NCBI GenBank assembly: GCA_017532155.1
Contig: JAFXJP010000055.1
Location: 18,983 to 82,982 of the forward strand
Source: Clostridia bacterium
Lineage (GTDB): Bacteria > Bacillota > Clostridia > Christensenellales > Aristaeellaceae
Direction of reading: 5' to 3'
Length of the DNA stretch: 64,000 nt
Part shown: one piece after another, positions 16,734-25,597 of the stretch
How positions within the stretch are numbered: the first letter of the stretch is position 1
How the letters are laid out: every line of letters begins with the position of its first letter
The notes under the pieces: generated by a model
The model's database searches: none
The model's input: only the letters and a program-made list of their open reading frames with translations
What the model was told of the DNA's origin: nothing
Program-made: the position numbers and the translations under genes

Positions 16734-17431
16734 AAGTAGAAAACATCAATGTATATTACGGCGCAATCCACGCGCTGCATGATATTTCCTTCCATGTAGA
16801 GCAGGGCGAAATCGTTACGCTGATCGGTGCAAACGGCGCCGGCAAAACCTCCATTCTCAACGCTATCTCCGCACTCGTTCCCCACAAGAGCGGCACGATC
16901 ACCTTCTGTGATAAGGAGCTTTCCCGTGTTCCGGCTAATAAGCTGGTCAGCATGGGCCTCTCCCAGGTTCCCGAAGGCCGCCGCATGTTTTCTAAAATGA
17001 CTGTGCTTGAAAACCTCGAAATGGGCGCTTTTACCCGCCGCAACCGCGCCGAAATGCAGCAGGATCTGGAGATGATCTTTTCGCACTTCCCCCGCCTGAA
17101 GGAGCGCGTTAAGCAGCTGGCCGGCACGCTCTCCGGCGGCGAGCAGCAGATGCTGGCCATGGGCCGTGCGCTGATGAGCCATCCGCGTCTTTTGATGATG
17201 GACGAGCCCTCCATGGGCCTGTCTCCCATCCTGGTGCAGGAGATTTTCAACATCATCCAGGAAATCAACAAAGAAGGCACCACTGTGCTGCTGGTTGAGC
17301 AAAACGCGCATATGGCGCTCTCCATCGCCAGCCGCGCCTATGTGCTGGAAACAGGCAAAATCATCAAAGAAGGCAATGCCGCCGATTTGCTCCGCGATGA
17401 CGACGTGCGCAAAGCCTACCTGGGCAACTAA
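16727..17431 (+). CDS. livF: branched-chain amino acid ABC transporter ATP-binding protein
   Basis: A 234-residue ATPase. It has Walker A GANGAGKTSI, Q-loop near SQVPEGRRMF, signature LSGGEQQMLAMGRAL, Walker B LLMMDEPSMGLSP and switch LVEQNAHMAL. These are typical LivF features, including the V-P-E-G-R motif. It overlaps the fusion gene by 7 bp, with AAGGAGGA inside the upstream coding end. It is the last gene of the operon and pairs with the LivG half of the fusion. Confidence 0.95.
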   Translation: MLKVENINVYYGAIHALHDISFHVEQGEIVTLIGANGAGKTSILNAISALVPHKSGTITFCDKELSRVPANKLVSMGLSQVPEGRRMFSKMTVLENLEMGAFTRRNRAEMQQDLEMIFSHFPRLKERVKQLAGTLSGGEQQMLAMGRALMSHPRLLMMDEPSMGLSPILVQEIFNIIQEINKEGTTVLLVEQNAHMALSIASRAYVLETGKIIKEGNAADLLRDDDVRKAYLGN

Positions 17432-17438
17432 AAAAAAC

Positions 17439-17471
17439 AGACCTGACAGATCATTCTGTCAGGTCTTTTTT
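17439..17471. terminator. bidirectional terminator between livF and ttcA-like gene
   Basis: Twelve-base-pair stem AGACCTGACAGA/TCTGTCAGGTCT, TCAT loop, then TCTTTTTTTC-type T-run. It overlaps the last codons and stop of the convergent PP-loop gene. Confidence 0.9.
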
Positions 17472-18287
17472 CTTACCATATTCTTCTGTAAACGGCACAA
17501 TGCGCTTTTCGCCCACCGGCTTATATCCCAGCACCGTGTCCAGATCCACGCTCGTGAGCGACGCAAAAATATTGTTCTTCAGCTTGGGATTCTCTTCTGA
17601 CAGCTTCTCTATCAGATCCTTGATATATTTGCGCTTGCCGCCATCCTCGCTCCTGGTCACCCTGCAGGCGCAGCGCAGACAATCCAGCCCCATTGCATTT
17701 TGCCATTCGATGATATGCTCTTCCCGCACCATATAAAGCGGACGGATCAGCTCCATGCCGTCCCAGTTGTCGCTGCGCACCTTTGGCATCATGGTTTTGT
17801 ACTGTCCTTCATAGAACATGCTCAAAAGCACCGTCTGCACCACATCATCATAGTGATGTCCAAGCGCTATTTTATTGCAGCCGCGTTTCTTTGCTTCCTT
17901 GTACAAATACCCGCGCCGCATGGCCGCGCACACATGACAGGGAGAAGCCGGCGCACTCTCCACCGCTTCAAAGATGGGACTGTCAAACATCTCCAGATCA
18001 ATTTCCAGCTTCCGGGCATTTTCCTCAATCTTCCGGCGATTCTCTTCTTCATATCCCGGATCCATCGATAGATAGATCAGTTCAAAAGGCATTTCACTGT
18101 GCCGCTGCAGCTGCCTTAAGCACACCGCAAGCAGCAGCGAATCCTTGCCGCCCGAGATGCACACGGCAATTTTATCATTCGGCGAGATCAATTGATAGTT
18201 CTTGACCGCCTTGATAAAATTGCGCCAGATCGGCTTTCTGTATGTTGTAATAACACTGTGTTCTGCCGCAGTGTGGCGATCGTTCAT
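17451..18287 (-). CDS. TtcA-like tRNA sulfurtransferase (PP-loop ATPase)
   Basis: A 278-residue N-type PP-loop protein. The P-loop is AVCISGGKDSLLL. A CxxC (CHVCAAMRRG) and a second Cys pair (CLRCAC) flank LGHHYDDVVQT; these are the Fe-S/thiolation cysteines of the TtcA/TtuA group, which thiolate tRNA. The start at 18287 is used because the GGAGG site sits inside the earlier in-frame ATG (ATGGAGG). The final codons lie in the terminator hairpin. Exact tRNA target (C32 or other) not determinable here. Confidence 0.85.
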   Translation of the reverse strand: MNDRHTAAEHSVITTYRKPIWRNFIKAVKNYQLISPNDKIAVCISGGKDSLLLAVCLRQLQRHSEMPFELIYLSMDPGYEEENRRKIEENARKLEIDLEMFDSPIFEAVESAPASPCHVCAAMRRGYLYKEAKKRGCNKIALGHHYDDVVQTVLLSMFYEGQYKTMMPKVRSDNWDGMELIRPLYMVREEHIIEWQNAMGLDCLRCACRVTRSEDGGKRKYIKDLIEKLSEENPKLKNNIFASLTSVDLDTVLGYKPVGEKRIVPFTEEYGKKKDLTE

Positions 18288-18317
18288 GCGCACAACCTCC
18301 ATAAAAAGTACAAAATG

Positions 18318-18326
18318 ATTATACCA
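18318..18326 (-). promoter_or_regulatory. extended -10 promoter for ttcA-like gene
   Basis: Minus strand TGGTATAAT (extended -10); no good -35. The opposing element lies 20 bp away. Confidence 0.45.
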
Positions 18327-18341
18327 CAGTCGCCCAATTTA

Positions 18342-18350
18342 TGCTATAAT
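18342..18350 (+). promoter_or_regulatory. extended -10 promoter for inositol monophosphatase gene
   Basis: TGCTATAAT (extended -10); no good -35 box. 30 bases before the ATG. Confidence 0.45.
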
Positions 18351-18380
18351 GAAAAAAACGCTGGAAGGGATTCTGATATC

Positions 18381-19181
18381 ATGACCGATCTTTCCCTGCT
18401 CAAAGAGCAAATTACCCCGTATATCAAGCAGGCCGGCGCGCGCATCCGCGATACACACTCTTCGCCCGTGCACGAAAAAGCCGGTCACTATAATTTTGTT
18501 ACTGATGCCGATGTAGCCAATCAGGAATTCCTGCGCGAAAAGCTCTCTGCGCTGCTGCCCGAAGCCTGCTTCTTTGCCGAAGAGCAGGAAAATGCCGCGC
18601 TGACAGATGCGTATACCTGGATTGTCGACCCCATCGACGGCACGCTCAATTTCATGCTCAACCGGCATTTCTCCTGCGTTTCCATCGGCCTCACGCTGGG
18701 CCGCGAGCCCGTGCTTGGCATGGTCTATAACCCCTTTACGGATGAGCTTTTCCACGCCATCCGCGGCCAGGGCGCTTTCTGTAATGATCACCCCATCCAC
18801 GTCAGCCGTTCTCCCTTTGAAAAATCGCTGACCACCATCGGCACTGCGCCGTACAATGCCGAGCTTCACGAAGCCACCATCCATCTGATGCACGAGTTTC
18901 TCACCCGCGGCGGCGACATCCGCCGCACGGGCTCTGCCGCGCTGGATCTGTGTGATGTCGCTTCCGGCCGCACAGACGTCTTTATCGAATTGATCCTCTC
19001 CCCCTGGGATTTTTCCGCCGGCGCGCTGATCGTCACGGAAGCAGGCGGCGTATTTGACATGCCGTACAGCGAAAACGGCATTGATTTTGGCAAACCTACC
19101 GCTATTTTTGCCAGCAACCAGCCATGCCGCGAAAAAGCCATGGAAATCTGCCTGGCAGCCAAGGAGCTGATTCAAAAATGA
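18381..19181 (+). CDS. inositol monophosphatase family protein
   Basis: A 266-residue Mg2+-dependent phosphatase. The motif FFAEEQE supplies Glu ligands, IVDPIDGTLNFM is the DPIDGTxNF signature, and WDFSAGALIVTEAGG is the C-terminal WDxAAGxLIVxEAGG signature. It hydrolyses inositol-1-phosphate or related sugar phosphates (also FBPase- or CysQ-like members). The start at 18381 has GGAAGGGA upstream. It overlaps the PHP gene by 4 bp (ATGA), so both are co-translated. Confidence 0.93.
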   Translation: MTDLSLLKEQITPYIKQAGARIRDTHSSPVHEKAGHYNFVTDADVANQEFLREKLSALLPEACFFAEEQENAALTDAYTWIVDPIDGTLNFMLNRHFSCVSIGLTLGREPVLGMVYNPFTDELFHAIRGQGAFCNDHPIHVSRSPFEKSLTTIGTAPYNAELHEATIHLMHEFLTRGGDIRRTGSAALDLCDVASGRTDVFIELILSPWDFSAGALIVTEAGGVFDMPYSENGIDFGKPTAIFASNQPCREKAMEICLAAKELIQK

Positions 19182-20008
19182 TTCTTTCTTCTCCTCATGT
19201 ACACACCCAGTTTTGCGATGCTAAAAATACCGCCGAGGAAATGGTCCTCTCTGCGCTTGATCACGGTTTTTCTTCGATTGGCTTTTCCAGCCATGCCAAG
19301 CAGGTATTTGATCACCGCTATGCCATGGACGACGAACGCGAAAAGAACTACATCTCTGAAATTCGCCGCCTGCAAAAAAAATTCGAGGGCAAAATCCGTA
19401 TCTGGCTGGGCACGGAGCTGGATCTTTTCTGTTGTGCAGAGCGCAGTAGTTTTGATTATGTAATCGGCTCGCTGCACCTTCTCCCCATGGCCGACCGCAT
19501 CTGGGGCGTTGATAACACCAAGCACCGTCTCATTCAAATCCGCGATGAAGTATTTGGCGGAGACGGCCTCGCCATGGCTATGGAATATTTCCGTTACTAC
19601 GGCGCTTACCTCTTTGCCCAGCGCCCGCACATCGCCGGACACATGGATCTGATCCGCAAAAACAACATGGACGGCGACGTCTTTGACGAAAGCGATCCGC
19701 GCTACCAGCAGGCTGCGCTGAACGCCCTGCAAATGGTCAAAAAATCCGGCGCTGTCATTGAAGTCAACTCCGGTGCGATGGCACGCTACGGCGCAAAATC
19801 CCCCTATCCCTCGCGTTTCCTGCTGGAAGCGTGGCTGAAGATGGGCGGCGAGGTGATGCTCTCCTCCGACTGCCACAGCGCAGAAAACATCATGACCGGC
19901 TACGCCGAATCTGTTGATCTGCTGCTGTCCGTAGGCTTTAAAACAGCCAAAGTACTCGGCCGCGGTGATCAACTTTTCGAAACCACCGAGCTTGCCCCTA
20001 TCAAATAA
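19178..20008 (+). CDS. PHP domain phosphatase (HisJ/HisK-like histidinol-phosphatase)
   Basis: A 276-residue PHP-superfamily hydrolase. The first metal motif is SPHVHTQFCDAKNTAEEMV (H-x-H); then FSSHAKQVF, GTELDLF (Glu ligand), DYVIGSLHLLP and a late LSSDCHSAENI (D-x-H). This pattern fits the HisK type of histidinol phosphatase. No other his gene is near, so another phosphoester is possible. AAGGAG lies in the end of the upstream gene, and the stop and start overlap. Confidence 0.87.
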   Translation: MILSSPHVHTQFCDAKNTAEEMVLSALDHGFSSIGFSSHAKQVFDHRYAMDDEREKNYISEIRRLQKKFEGKIRIWLGTELDLFCCAERSSFDYVIGSLHLLPMADRIWGVDNTKHRLIQIRDEVFGGDGLAMAMEYFRYYGAYLFAQRPHIAGHMDLIRKNNMDGDVFDESDPRYQQAALNALQMVKKSGAVIEVNSGAMARYGAKSPYPSRFLLEAWLKMGGEVMLSSDCHSAENIMTGYAESVDLLLSVGFKTAKVLGRGDQLFETTELAPIK

Positions 20009-20021
20009 TCCACCCATCAAA

Positions 20022-20055
20022 AGAGGCGATACGTTTCATCGTATCGCCTCTTTTT
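20022..20055 (+). terminator. intrinsic terminator after PHP gene
   Basis: Twelve-base-pair stem AGAGGCGATACG/CGTATCGCCTCT, six-base loop, T-run. It is convergent with alr. Confidence 0.92.
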
Positions 20056-20056
20056 C

Positions 20057-21163
20057 TTATACATATATTCTCGGTACGCGTTTGCCAATGATGGCGGTCA
20101 CTTCATTGCGGTTCATTTGTCCAATGGACGCGTATTCGCGCAATGTGATCTCATCACCCAGCAGCGTTACAACATCGCCTGCGCGAACGCCTTCAATGGC
20201 CGTCACATCAATCATCATCTGATCCATGCACATCAGCCCTGCCACCTGTGCGCGCTGTCCGCGCACCAGCACAACGCCTTTATAGCTCATCACGCGCGGA
20301 TAGCCATCCACATAACCGCAGGAAACGCTGGCAATGCGTGCATCGTGATCGAGCGGATGGGAATCATCATAGCCAAGCAATTCGCCTTTTTTCACGTCAA
20401 ACACACGCGAAACCCGCGTCTGAAAGCGCGCCACAGGCTTCACCTTTTCGATCTCAGAGAAGCCGTTGGGATAGTTGCCGTACAGCAGCGCGCCCACGCG
20501 CACCGCATCATATTGCCAATCAGCATAGCGATCCAGGCCGATGGAATCAAGCATATGCGCATATTGAATCGAAATATTTCGTTCCCTGAGGCCTTGCCGC
20601 ACCTTTTCAAAAGCAGCCTGCTGCGCTTCGTCGCTTTCGCGGTTATGCAGCGCAAGATGCGTATACAGGCCTTCTGCTACAATGCCAGACATATATGCGC
20701 ACTGTTCAATTTTGTTCACCGCTTCATCCACATCAAAGCCGATACGGTGCAAGCCGGTATCCACCTTGAAGTGTACATAAGCATGACGCTGGATCTCCTG
20801 CGTAGCTTCCGAAATGCGGATCGCTGCCTGCAAAGAGCCTGCCGTCAAGCGAATCTTCTGCTCAATCGCTTTTTCAAGCGCGCCGCCAAGCGTCTCGCCC
20901 ATGCAAAGTATCCATGCATCCGGCAGCGCCTCCCGCAGCGCAAACGCCTCATCCAGGCACGCCACCGCAAACATTCTTACGCCATTTTCCCACAAGCAGC
21001 GGCCCACCGCCGGCGCGCCCAGGCCATAAGCATCTGCTTTTAGCACAGCAATCAACTGCGTATTCTCCTGCAGCCGGCTCTTTACCACCTGCAGATTATT
21101 CTTCAGCGCCGCCAGATCCACTTCCAGATAGCAGCGTGCGCGGGGATGGTCCAGCATCATCAT
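20057..21163 (-). CDS. alr: alanine racemase
   Basis: A 368-residue fold-type III PLP enzyme. The PLP lysine is in [14 protein letters not shown] near residue 42. The catalytic tyrosine region is GALLYGNYP and, further on, [11 protein letters not shown], the usual M-C-M-D-Q motif. It interconverts L- and D-alanine for peptidoglycan. Three ATGs in a row follow GAGGA; the third (21157) has the best spacing, the first overlaps the oppF stop. It is the last gene of the opp operon, an unusual partner for a peptide importer. Confidence 0.95.
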   Translation of the reverse strand: MMMLDHPRARCYLEVDLAALKNNLQVVKSRLQENTQLIAVLKADAYGLGAPAVGRCLWENGVRMFAVACLDEAFALREALPDAWILCMGETLGGALEKAIEQKIRLTAGSLQAAIRISEATQEIQRHAYVHFKVDTGLHRIGFDVDEAVNKIEQCAYMSGIVAEGLYTHLALHNRESDEAQQAAFEKVRQGLRERNISIQYAHMLDSIGLDRYADWQYDAVRVGALLYGNYPNGFSEIEKVKPVARFQTRVSRVFDVKKGELLGYDDSHPLDHDARIASVSCGYVDGYPRVMSYKGVVLVRGQRAQVAGLMCMDQMMIDVTAIEGVRAGDVVTLLGDEITLREYASIGQMNRNEVTAIIGKRVPRIYV

Positions 21164-22092
21164 TCTTCCTCACACATCTTTGCGTATTCAGTCAGTTCGC
21201 TCTCATTGCCAAGCACAAAGTGCCTTGGCTCAATTTCCACCCAGCGCGGCTGATCCACGCTGTAATCATGCACCGATTCATCATAGACAAGCGGCACCTT
21301 CTGCTTTTCGTAAGCAGGATTGGGCATGGGCACAGCGCTCAGCAGCGCGCGCGTATAGGGATGCAGCGGATGACGGAACAGCGTTTCTGTATCTGCCAGC
21401 TCCACCAGCAGCCCCTTGTGGATCACCGCAATGCGATCGCAGATAAAGCGCATCACAGACAAATCGTGCGAAATAAACAGATATGTCAGCCCGCGCTCCT
21501 TCTGCAAATGGCTCATCAGATTGAGCACCTGCGCGCGGATAGACACATCCAGCGCGGAGATCGGCTCATCGGCAATGATAAAATCCGGCTTCATAATCAG
21601 CGCGCGGGCTATCCCAATGCGCTGACGTTGTCCGCCAGAAAACTCATGCGGAAAACGGCTGGAGAACTCGGGCAGCAAACCAACGTCCAGCAAAGCCTGT
21701 TCCACGCGCTGCTGCCGTTCCTGCTTGGAAATCTTCTCGCCCGTATTATAAAGGCCCTCGCTGACGATATAATCCACTTTGGCGCGTTCATTCAGCGACG
21801 CCATCGGATCCTGGAAGATCATCTGCACCTGACGCGTCACGCGCCTGTCAAGCTCCTTGGGGATCTTGCCGTTGATCTTTTCCCCCTTGTAGATAATCTC
21901 GCCGCCACTGGTGGGATACACGCGGATAATCGCACGGCCAATCGTCGTCTTGCCACTGCCCGATTCACCCACAAGGCCAAAGGTTTCGCCCTGATAAATA
22001 TCAAACGATACGCCGCGAACCGCTTCAAACTTTTTGCGTTTTTGGCCAAACGTCACGTGCAGATCACGGACAGACAAAATCACATCACTCAT
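21160..22092 (-). CDS. oppF: oligopeptide ABC transporter ATP-binding protein
   Basis: A 310-residue ATPase. Walker [15 protein letters not shown], signature [14 protein letters not shown], Walker [13 protein letters not shown], switch FISHDLSVM. The C-terminal region [19 protein letters not shown] is the dipeptide/oligopeptide-type C-terminal domain. It overlaps oppD by 8 bp and alr by 4 bp. It works as a heterodimer with OppD on the cytoplasmic face. Confidence 0.93.
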   Translation of the reverse strand: MSDVILSVRDLHVTFGQKRKKFEAVRGVSFDIYQGETFGLVGESGSGKTTIGRAIIRVYPTSGGEIIYKGEKINGKIPKELDRRVTRQVQMIFQDPMASLNERAKVDYIVSEGLYNTGEKISKQERQQRVEQALLDVGLLPEFSSRFPHEFSGGQRQRIGIARALIMKPDFIIADEPISALDVSIRAQVLNLMSHLQKERGLTYLFISHDLSVMRFICDRIAVIHKGLLVELADTETLFRHPLHPYTRALLSAVPMPNPAYEKQKVPLVYDESVHDYSVDQPRWVEIEPRHFVLGNESELTEYAKMCEEE

Positions 22093-23131
22093 ACAGGCTG
22101 CCTCCTTCCGGCGTCAGACGCTTGAGCGCTTCGGGCGGCTCTACCTTGGGCGCTCTTTCATCCAGCAGCCAGGAACGCACTTTATGCGTTTCACTCACCT
22201 CAAAATAAGGCGGGCGCTCCGTAAAATCGATATTCAGTGCCTGCGGATTGCGCGGCGCAAAGGCGTCGCCTGCCACCTCACCAAAGAGGTTGGGCGGCGT
22301 TCCGCGGATAGAGAAAAGCTCCTCGCCCTTCACGCCCAGCTGCGGCAGAGAGGACAAAAGCGCCCAGGTGTAGGGATGGCGGGGAGAATAATAAATCTCC
22401 TCGCAGGTGCCCACTTCCACAATATCGCCCGCATACATCACCGCGATACGATCTGCCACATTGGCAACCACGCCCAAGTCATGGGTGATATACACGGTGG
22501 TCAGCTGATATTTGCGTATCAGATTTTTGATCAGCTGCAAAATCTGCGCCTGAATCGTCACATCCAGCGCCGTCGTCGGCTCATCGCAAATCAGAATTTT
22601 GGGATTGCATGCAATCGCAATTGCAATAACCGCACGCTGACGCATGCCGCCCGAAAACTCATGCGGATACTGCTTGGCACGGCGCTCCGGCTCATTGATG
22701 CCAACGTCCGTCAGAATTTCGCAGATACGCTTTTTCGCCTCCGCACCCTTGATTCCCTGATGCAGCTTCAGCGCTTCGCCAATCTGCGCGCCAATCGTTT
22801 TCAGCGGATTGAGGCTCGTCATGGGATCCTGCAGCACCATGGCAATTTCTCTGCCGCGGATCTTCAGCCACTGCTTTTCAGTTTTGTATGCTGCCAGGTC
22901 CTCGCCATGATAAAGAATGCTACCGCTATCCACCCAGCCGTTCTGATCAAGCAGGCCCATAAACGTCTTGGTCAATACCGATTTACCGCTGCCTGATTCG
23001 CCCACAATCGCAAAGCTTTCTCCCTTATACAGGTCCAGCGATACGCCGCGAATGGCATGCAAAACTTTTCCGCGCAGGCTGAATTTCACATTCAGGTCGC
23101 GTACAGAAAGGATTGTCTCTCTATTTTCCAT
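22085..23131 (-). CDS. oppD: oligopeptide ABC transporter ATP-binding protein
   Basis: A 348-residue ATPase. Walker [14 protein letters not shown], signature [14 protein letters not shown], Walker [13 protein letters not shown], switch YITHDLGVV, and the C-terminal [18 protein letters not shown] plus a [20 protein letters not shown] segment typical of OppD/DppD. In the usual version the last segment holds Fe-S-like cysteines; here they are absent. The start at 23131 has AAGGAGGG upstream. Confidence 0.93.
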   Translation of the reverse strand: MENRETILSVRDLNVKFSLRGKVLHAIRGVSLDLYKGESFAIVGESGSGKSVLTKTFMGLLDQNGWVDSGSILYHGEDLAAYKTEKQWLKIRGREIAMVLQDPMTSLNPLKTIGAQIGEALKLHQGIKGAEAKKRICEILTDVGINEPERRAKQYPHEFSGGMRQRAVIAIAIACNPKILICDEPTTALDVTIQAQILQLIKNLIRKYQLTTVYITHDLGVVANVADRIAVMYAGDIVEVGTCEEIYYSPRHPYTWALLSSLPQLGVKGEELFSIRGTPPNLFGEVAGDAFAPRNPQALNIDFTERPPYFEVSETHKVRSWLLDERAPKVEPPEALKRLTPEGGSLYE

Positions 23132-23144
23132 ATCACGGCCCTCC

Positions 23145-24548
23145 TTACAGATGATTCTTGGGATCGGCAGCATCTGCAAAGGCATTGCCGATGATATAGA
23201 AGGAAATGGTGATGATCGACAGCACGAGCGTCGGGAAAATCAACTGATAGCTCTGCGACGTAGATACCAGCTTTCGGCCGGCATTGATCAGATTACCCAG
23301 CGACGGAATGCTCACCGGCAGGCCCAAGCCAATATAGGTGATAAACACTTCATTGCCAATGGCGCCGGGCACCGCCAGGGACATACGCAGCGTGATAACC
23401 GATACCAGATAAGGCAAAAGATTGCGATAGATCACGCGCAGCGTGCCCGTGCCAAGGCAGCGGGAGGCCAGATTGTAATCCCGGTCGCGGATGATGATAA
23501 TCTGATTGCGGATAAAGCGCGCCATGCCAACCCAGCCTGTAAGGCTCATGGCAAAGATCAGCGTGCCAACGCCAGGACGCAGAATATAGGCAATCAGAAT
23601 CAGTACGATGGTCGTAGGAATATTGTCAATAACATTGTATACTTCCGTCAGAATACGATCCAGCTTGCGCACATAGCCCCACAACACGCCAACAATGATA
23701 CCGACAAAGGCCTCAATCATTGCGACCACAAAGCCAATCAGCAGCGAGGTGCGCGTACCGGACCACACCAGCGCCCACAGATCCTGTCCCAGGCTGTTGG
23801 TGCCAAAGAGGAAGGGCGCAGTGCTGGGCAGGATGCGCAGATCACATGACTGCGCTGCAACTGCCTTATCCCCTTCGATGGTGAGATAATTGGTTTCCAC
23901 AAACAATTCGTCGCCATCCAGCGTATAATCGGCAGGCGAAGAATACACCTTGATTTTGAAATTGGAACGCGCTTCATAGGGCGTGGCAGTCGGATCCTCC
24001 GCCAGCTTCAGCTTGGTAGAAAAATCGTTTTTCACATAGCCCGTCAGGTCTTTGTATTCTACCTTGCAGAAATCCTCGCCATATTCGATGACCGTGAATT
24101 TTTCACGCGCCTTCAGATCTGCCAGCACATTGCTGACCGCCGACCACTCCGGATCATCATAAGGCGTTACAATCAGCTCAGTACCGGCCGGCGCAGTCGC
24201 CTTTACCGTCGTCAGGGAAGGCTGCACATTGCTCATCTGCATGCCCGTGATGGGATGATTTACAATCAGGTTGGCCGGATATTGATTGGGCAAATGCGGC
24301 TGAATAAAGGTGAATACCAGCAGCACAGCCAATACCGACAGCAGCAATACCGCCAGCTTATTCTTAAAAAACACACGGAAAGTGCTGCCCCAATAGGAAT
24401 AATTGGAATACCCGGATTTTTCGGCATTTTCAGGATTATACGGTGCAAATCCAAAGGGCGCTTTCTCCGTAGCCTGCAAGCGCGCCTTCAGTTCATCGCT
24501 AACGCGCTTTTCCACCGGCGCGGTTTTCATTTTTCTAAACAGTCCCAT
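23145..24548 (-). CDS. oppC: oligopeptide ABC transporter permease with inserted SH3-like domain
   Basis: A 467-residue permease, much longer than usual OppC (about 300). Residues 1-60 are a cytoplasmic N-terminus and 65-82 the first TM helix. The first external loop is expanded: residues about 112-180 (24009-24215) read as a bacterial SH3-like fold, ending EKFTVIEYGEDFCKVEYKDL-x-GYVKNDF, where hydrophobic VIE, W/Y-K-V and G-Y-V positions match SH3b repeats. The family FGTNSLGQDLW motif appears only at residue 248, instead of about 80. The rest, with GWVGMARFIRNQ (EAA loop), is normal. It overlaps oppB by one base (TAATG). Confidence 0.9.
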   Translation of the reverse strand: MGLFRKMKTAPVEKRVSDELKARLQATEKAPFGFAPYNPENAEKSGYSNYSYWGSTFRVFFKNKLAVLLLSVLAVLLVFTFIQPHLPNQYPANLIVNHPITGMQMSNVQPSLTTVKATAPAGTELIVTPYDDPEWSAVSNVLADLKAREKFTVIEYGEDFCKVEYKDLTGYVKNDFSTKLKLAEDPTATPYEARSNFKIKVYSSPADYTLDGDELFVETNYLTIEGDKAVAAQSCDLRILPSTAPFLFGTNSLGQDLWALVWSGTRTSLLIGFVVAMIEAFVGIIVGVLWGYVRKLDRILTEVYNVIDNIPTTIVLILIAYILRPGVGTLIFAMSLTGWVGMARFIRNQIIIIRDRDYNLASRCLGTGTLRVIYRNLLPYLVSVITLRMSLAVPGAIGNEVFITYIGLGLPVSIPSLGNLINAGRKLVSTSQSYQLIFPTLVLSIITISFYIIGNAFADAADPKNHL

Positions 24549-25489
24549 TATCTTGCACCCTCCTTCTTGGCAAAGGTGATGCGCGGGTCAATCACCGTCA
24601 TCAGCAAATCGCCCAGCAGCAGGCCGATGATGCCGATGCAGCTGTAAATCATAACAATCGCCTGCACCATAGGATTATCCTGACGGTTGATCACGTCCAC
24701 CAGCAAGCCGCCCATGCCCGGGATGGAATACAGCGATTCAATATAAATCGAACCGCAAATCGTATACATCAGCGACGTGGGAATATACTGTACCATCGGA
24801 ACAAATGCATTGCGGAACACATGACGCATGGTGATTTTCTTATTCTCAACGCCCTTGGCGCGCGCAAGCTTGACATAATCCTTGTTCATTTCATCCACCA
24901 TGTAGCGGCGCAGCCACATGGCATAATAGGCAATATTGCCCAGCGACATCGAGAAGACCGGCAATATCCAGGTATGCCAGTTATTCCGGTCAAAAAGCAT
25001 AGGGACATTCAGCGCCTTTGCGCCGTAGGACTGCAGATAAATATAATAAACGGCAGCAGGCACCGCGTTTACAAATACGATAAACGCCGTGCCAAACTTA
25101 TCCCAGAATTTCGATTTTGAGCGCGCCATGGCAGCACCCAGCGGCAGGCCGAGCGCAAGCGCGAGCACCATTGAGGACATGCCAATCATCGCAGAAATCG
25201 GCGCTTTCTGCGCAATGATACCGGCAATAGGCGCATCTACGCTATAGCGCGCAGACGTCCCCAGATCGCCCTTGAGCAGATTTTTGAAAAACGACAGCAG
25301 CTGCACCGGAAGCGGATCATTCAGCCCCATCTTTTCCAGCTTTGCTTCAATTACCTTTGCATCCAGCTTATCGTAGTTGTCAAAATAGCCTTCAATCGGC
25401 ATTTGACGCACAAGAACAAACACGACCGTCAGAACAATGGTCAGTGTCAGGATCGCAGACAACAGTCTTTTCAGTACGTACTTGGCCAA
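24548..25489 (-). CDS. oppB: oligopeptide ABC transporter permease
   Basis: A 313-residue six-TM permease. It begins LAKYVLKRLLSAILTLTIVLTVVFVLVR, the OppB/DppB pattern. The EAA loop reads KDYVKLARAKGVENKKI, and the C-terminal SIPGMGGLLVDVINRQDNPMV is the family signature. The start is probably TTG at 25489 with AAGGAG 6 bases upstream; the frame is open 27 codons further but there is no ribosome site. It forms the channel with OppC. Confidence 0.9.
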   Translation of the reverse strand: MAKYVLKRLLSAILTLTIVLTVVFVLVRQMPIEGYFDNYDKLDAKVIEAKLEKMGLNDPLPVQLLSFFKNLLKGDLGTSARYSVDAPIAGIIAQKAPISAMIGMSSMVLALALGLPLGAAMARSKSKFWDKFGTAFIVFVNAVPAAVYYIYLQSYGAKALNVPMLFDRNNWHTWILPVFSMSLGNIAYYAMWLRRYMVDEMNKDYVKLARAKGVENKKITMRHVFRNAFVPMVQYIPTSLMYTICGSIYIESLYSIPGMGGLLVDVINRQDNPMVQAIVMIYSCIGIIGLLLGDLLMTVIDPRITFAKKEGAR

Positions 25490-25536
25490 AATGCGCTCCT
25501 TGAATCCTCTGTCTTCCTTGTGACAGACGTATTGCG

Positions 25537-25568
25537 GCGGCAGGAGGCAATTTCTCGCCCCCTGCCGC
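25537..25568 (-). terminator. stem-loop between oppA and oppB
   Basis: Inverted repeat GCGGCAGG / CCTGCCGC with extra G-C pairs inside. No T-run follows on the minus strand. It likely stabilises oppA mRNA or partly terminates, as often seen after binding-protein genes. Confidence 0.55.
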
Positions 25569-25597
25569 ATGTCAGTTTACCAGTAATATTCTATTTA

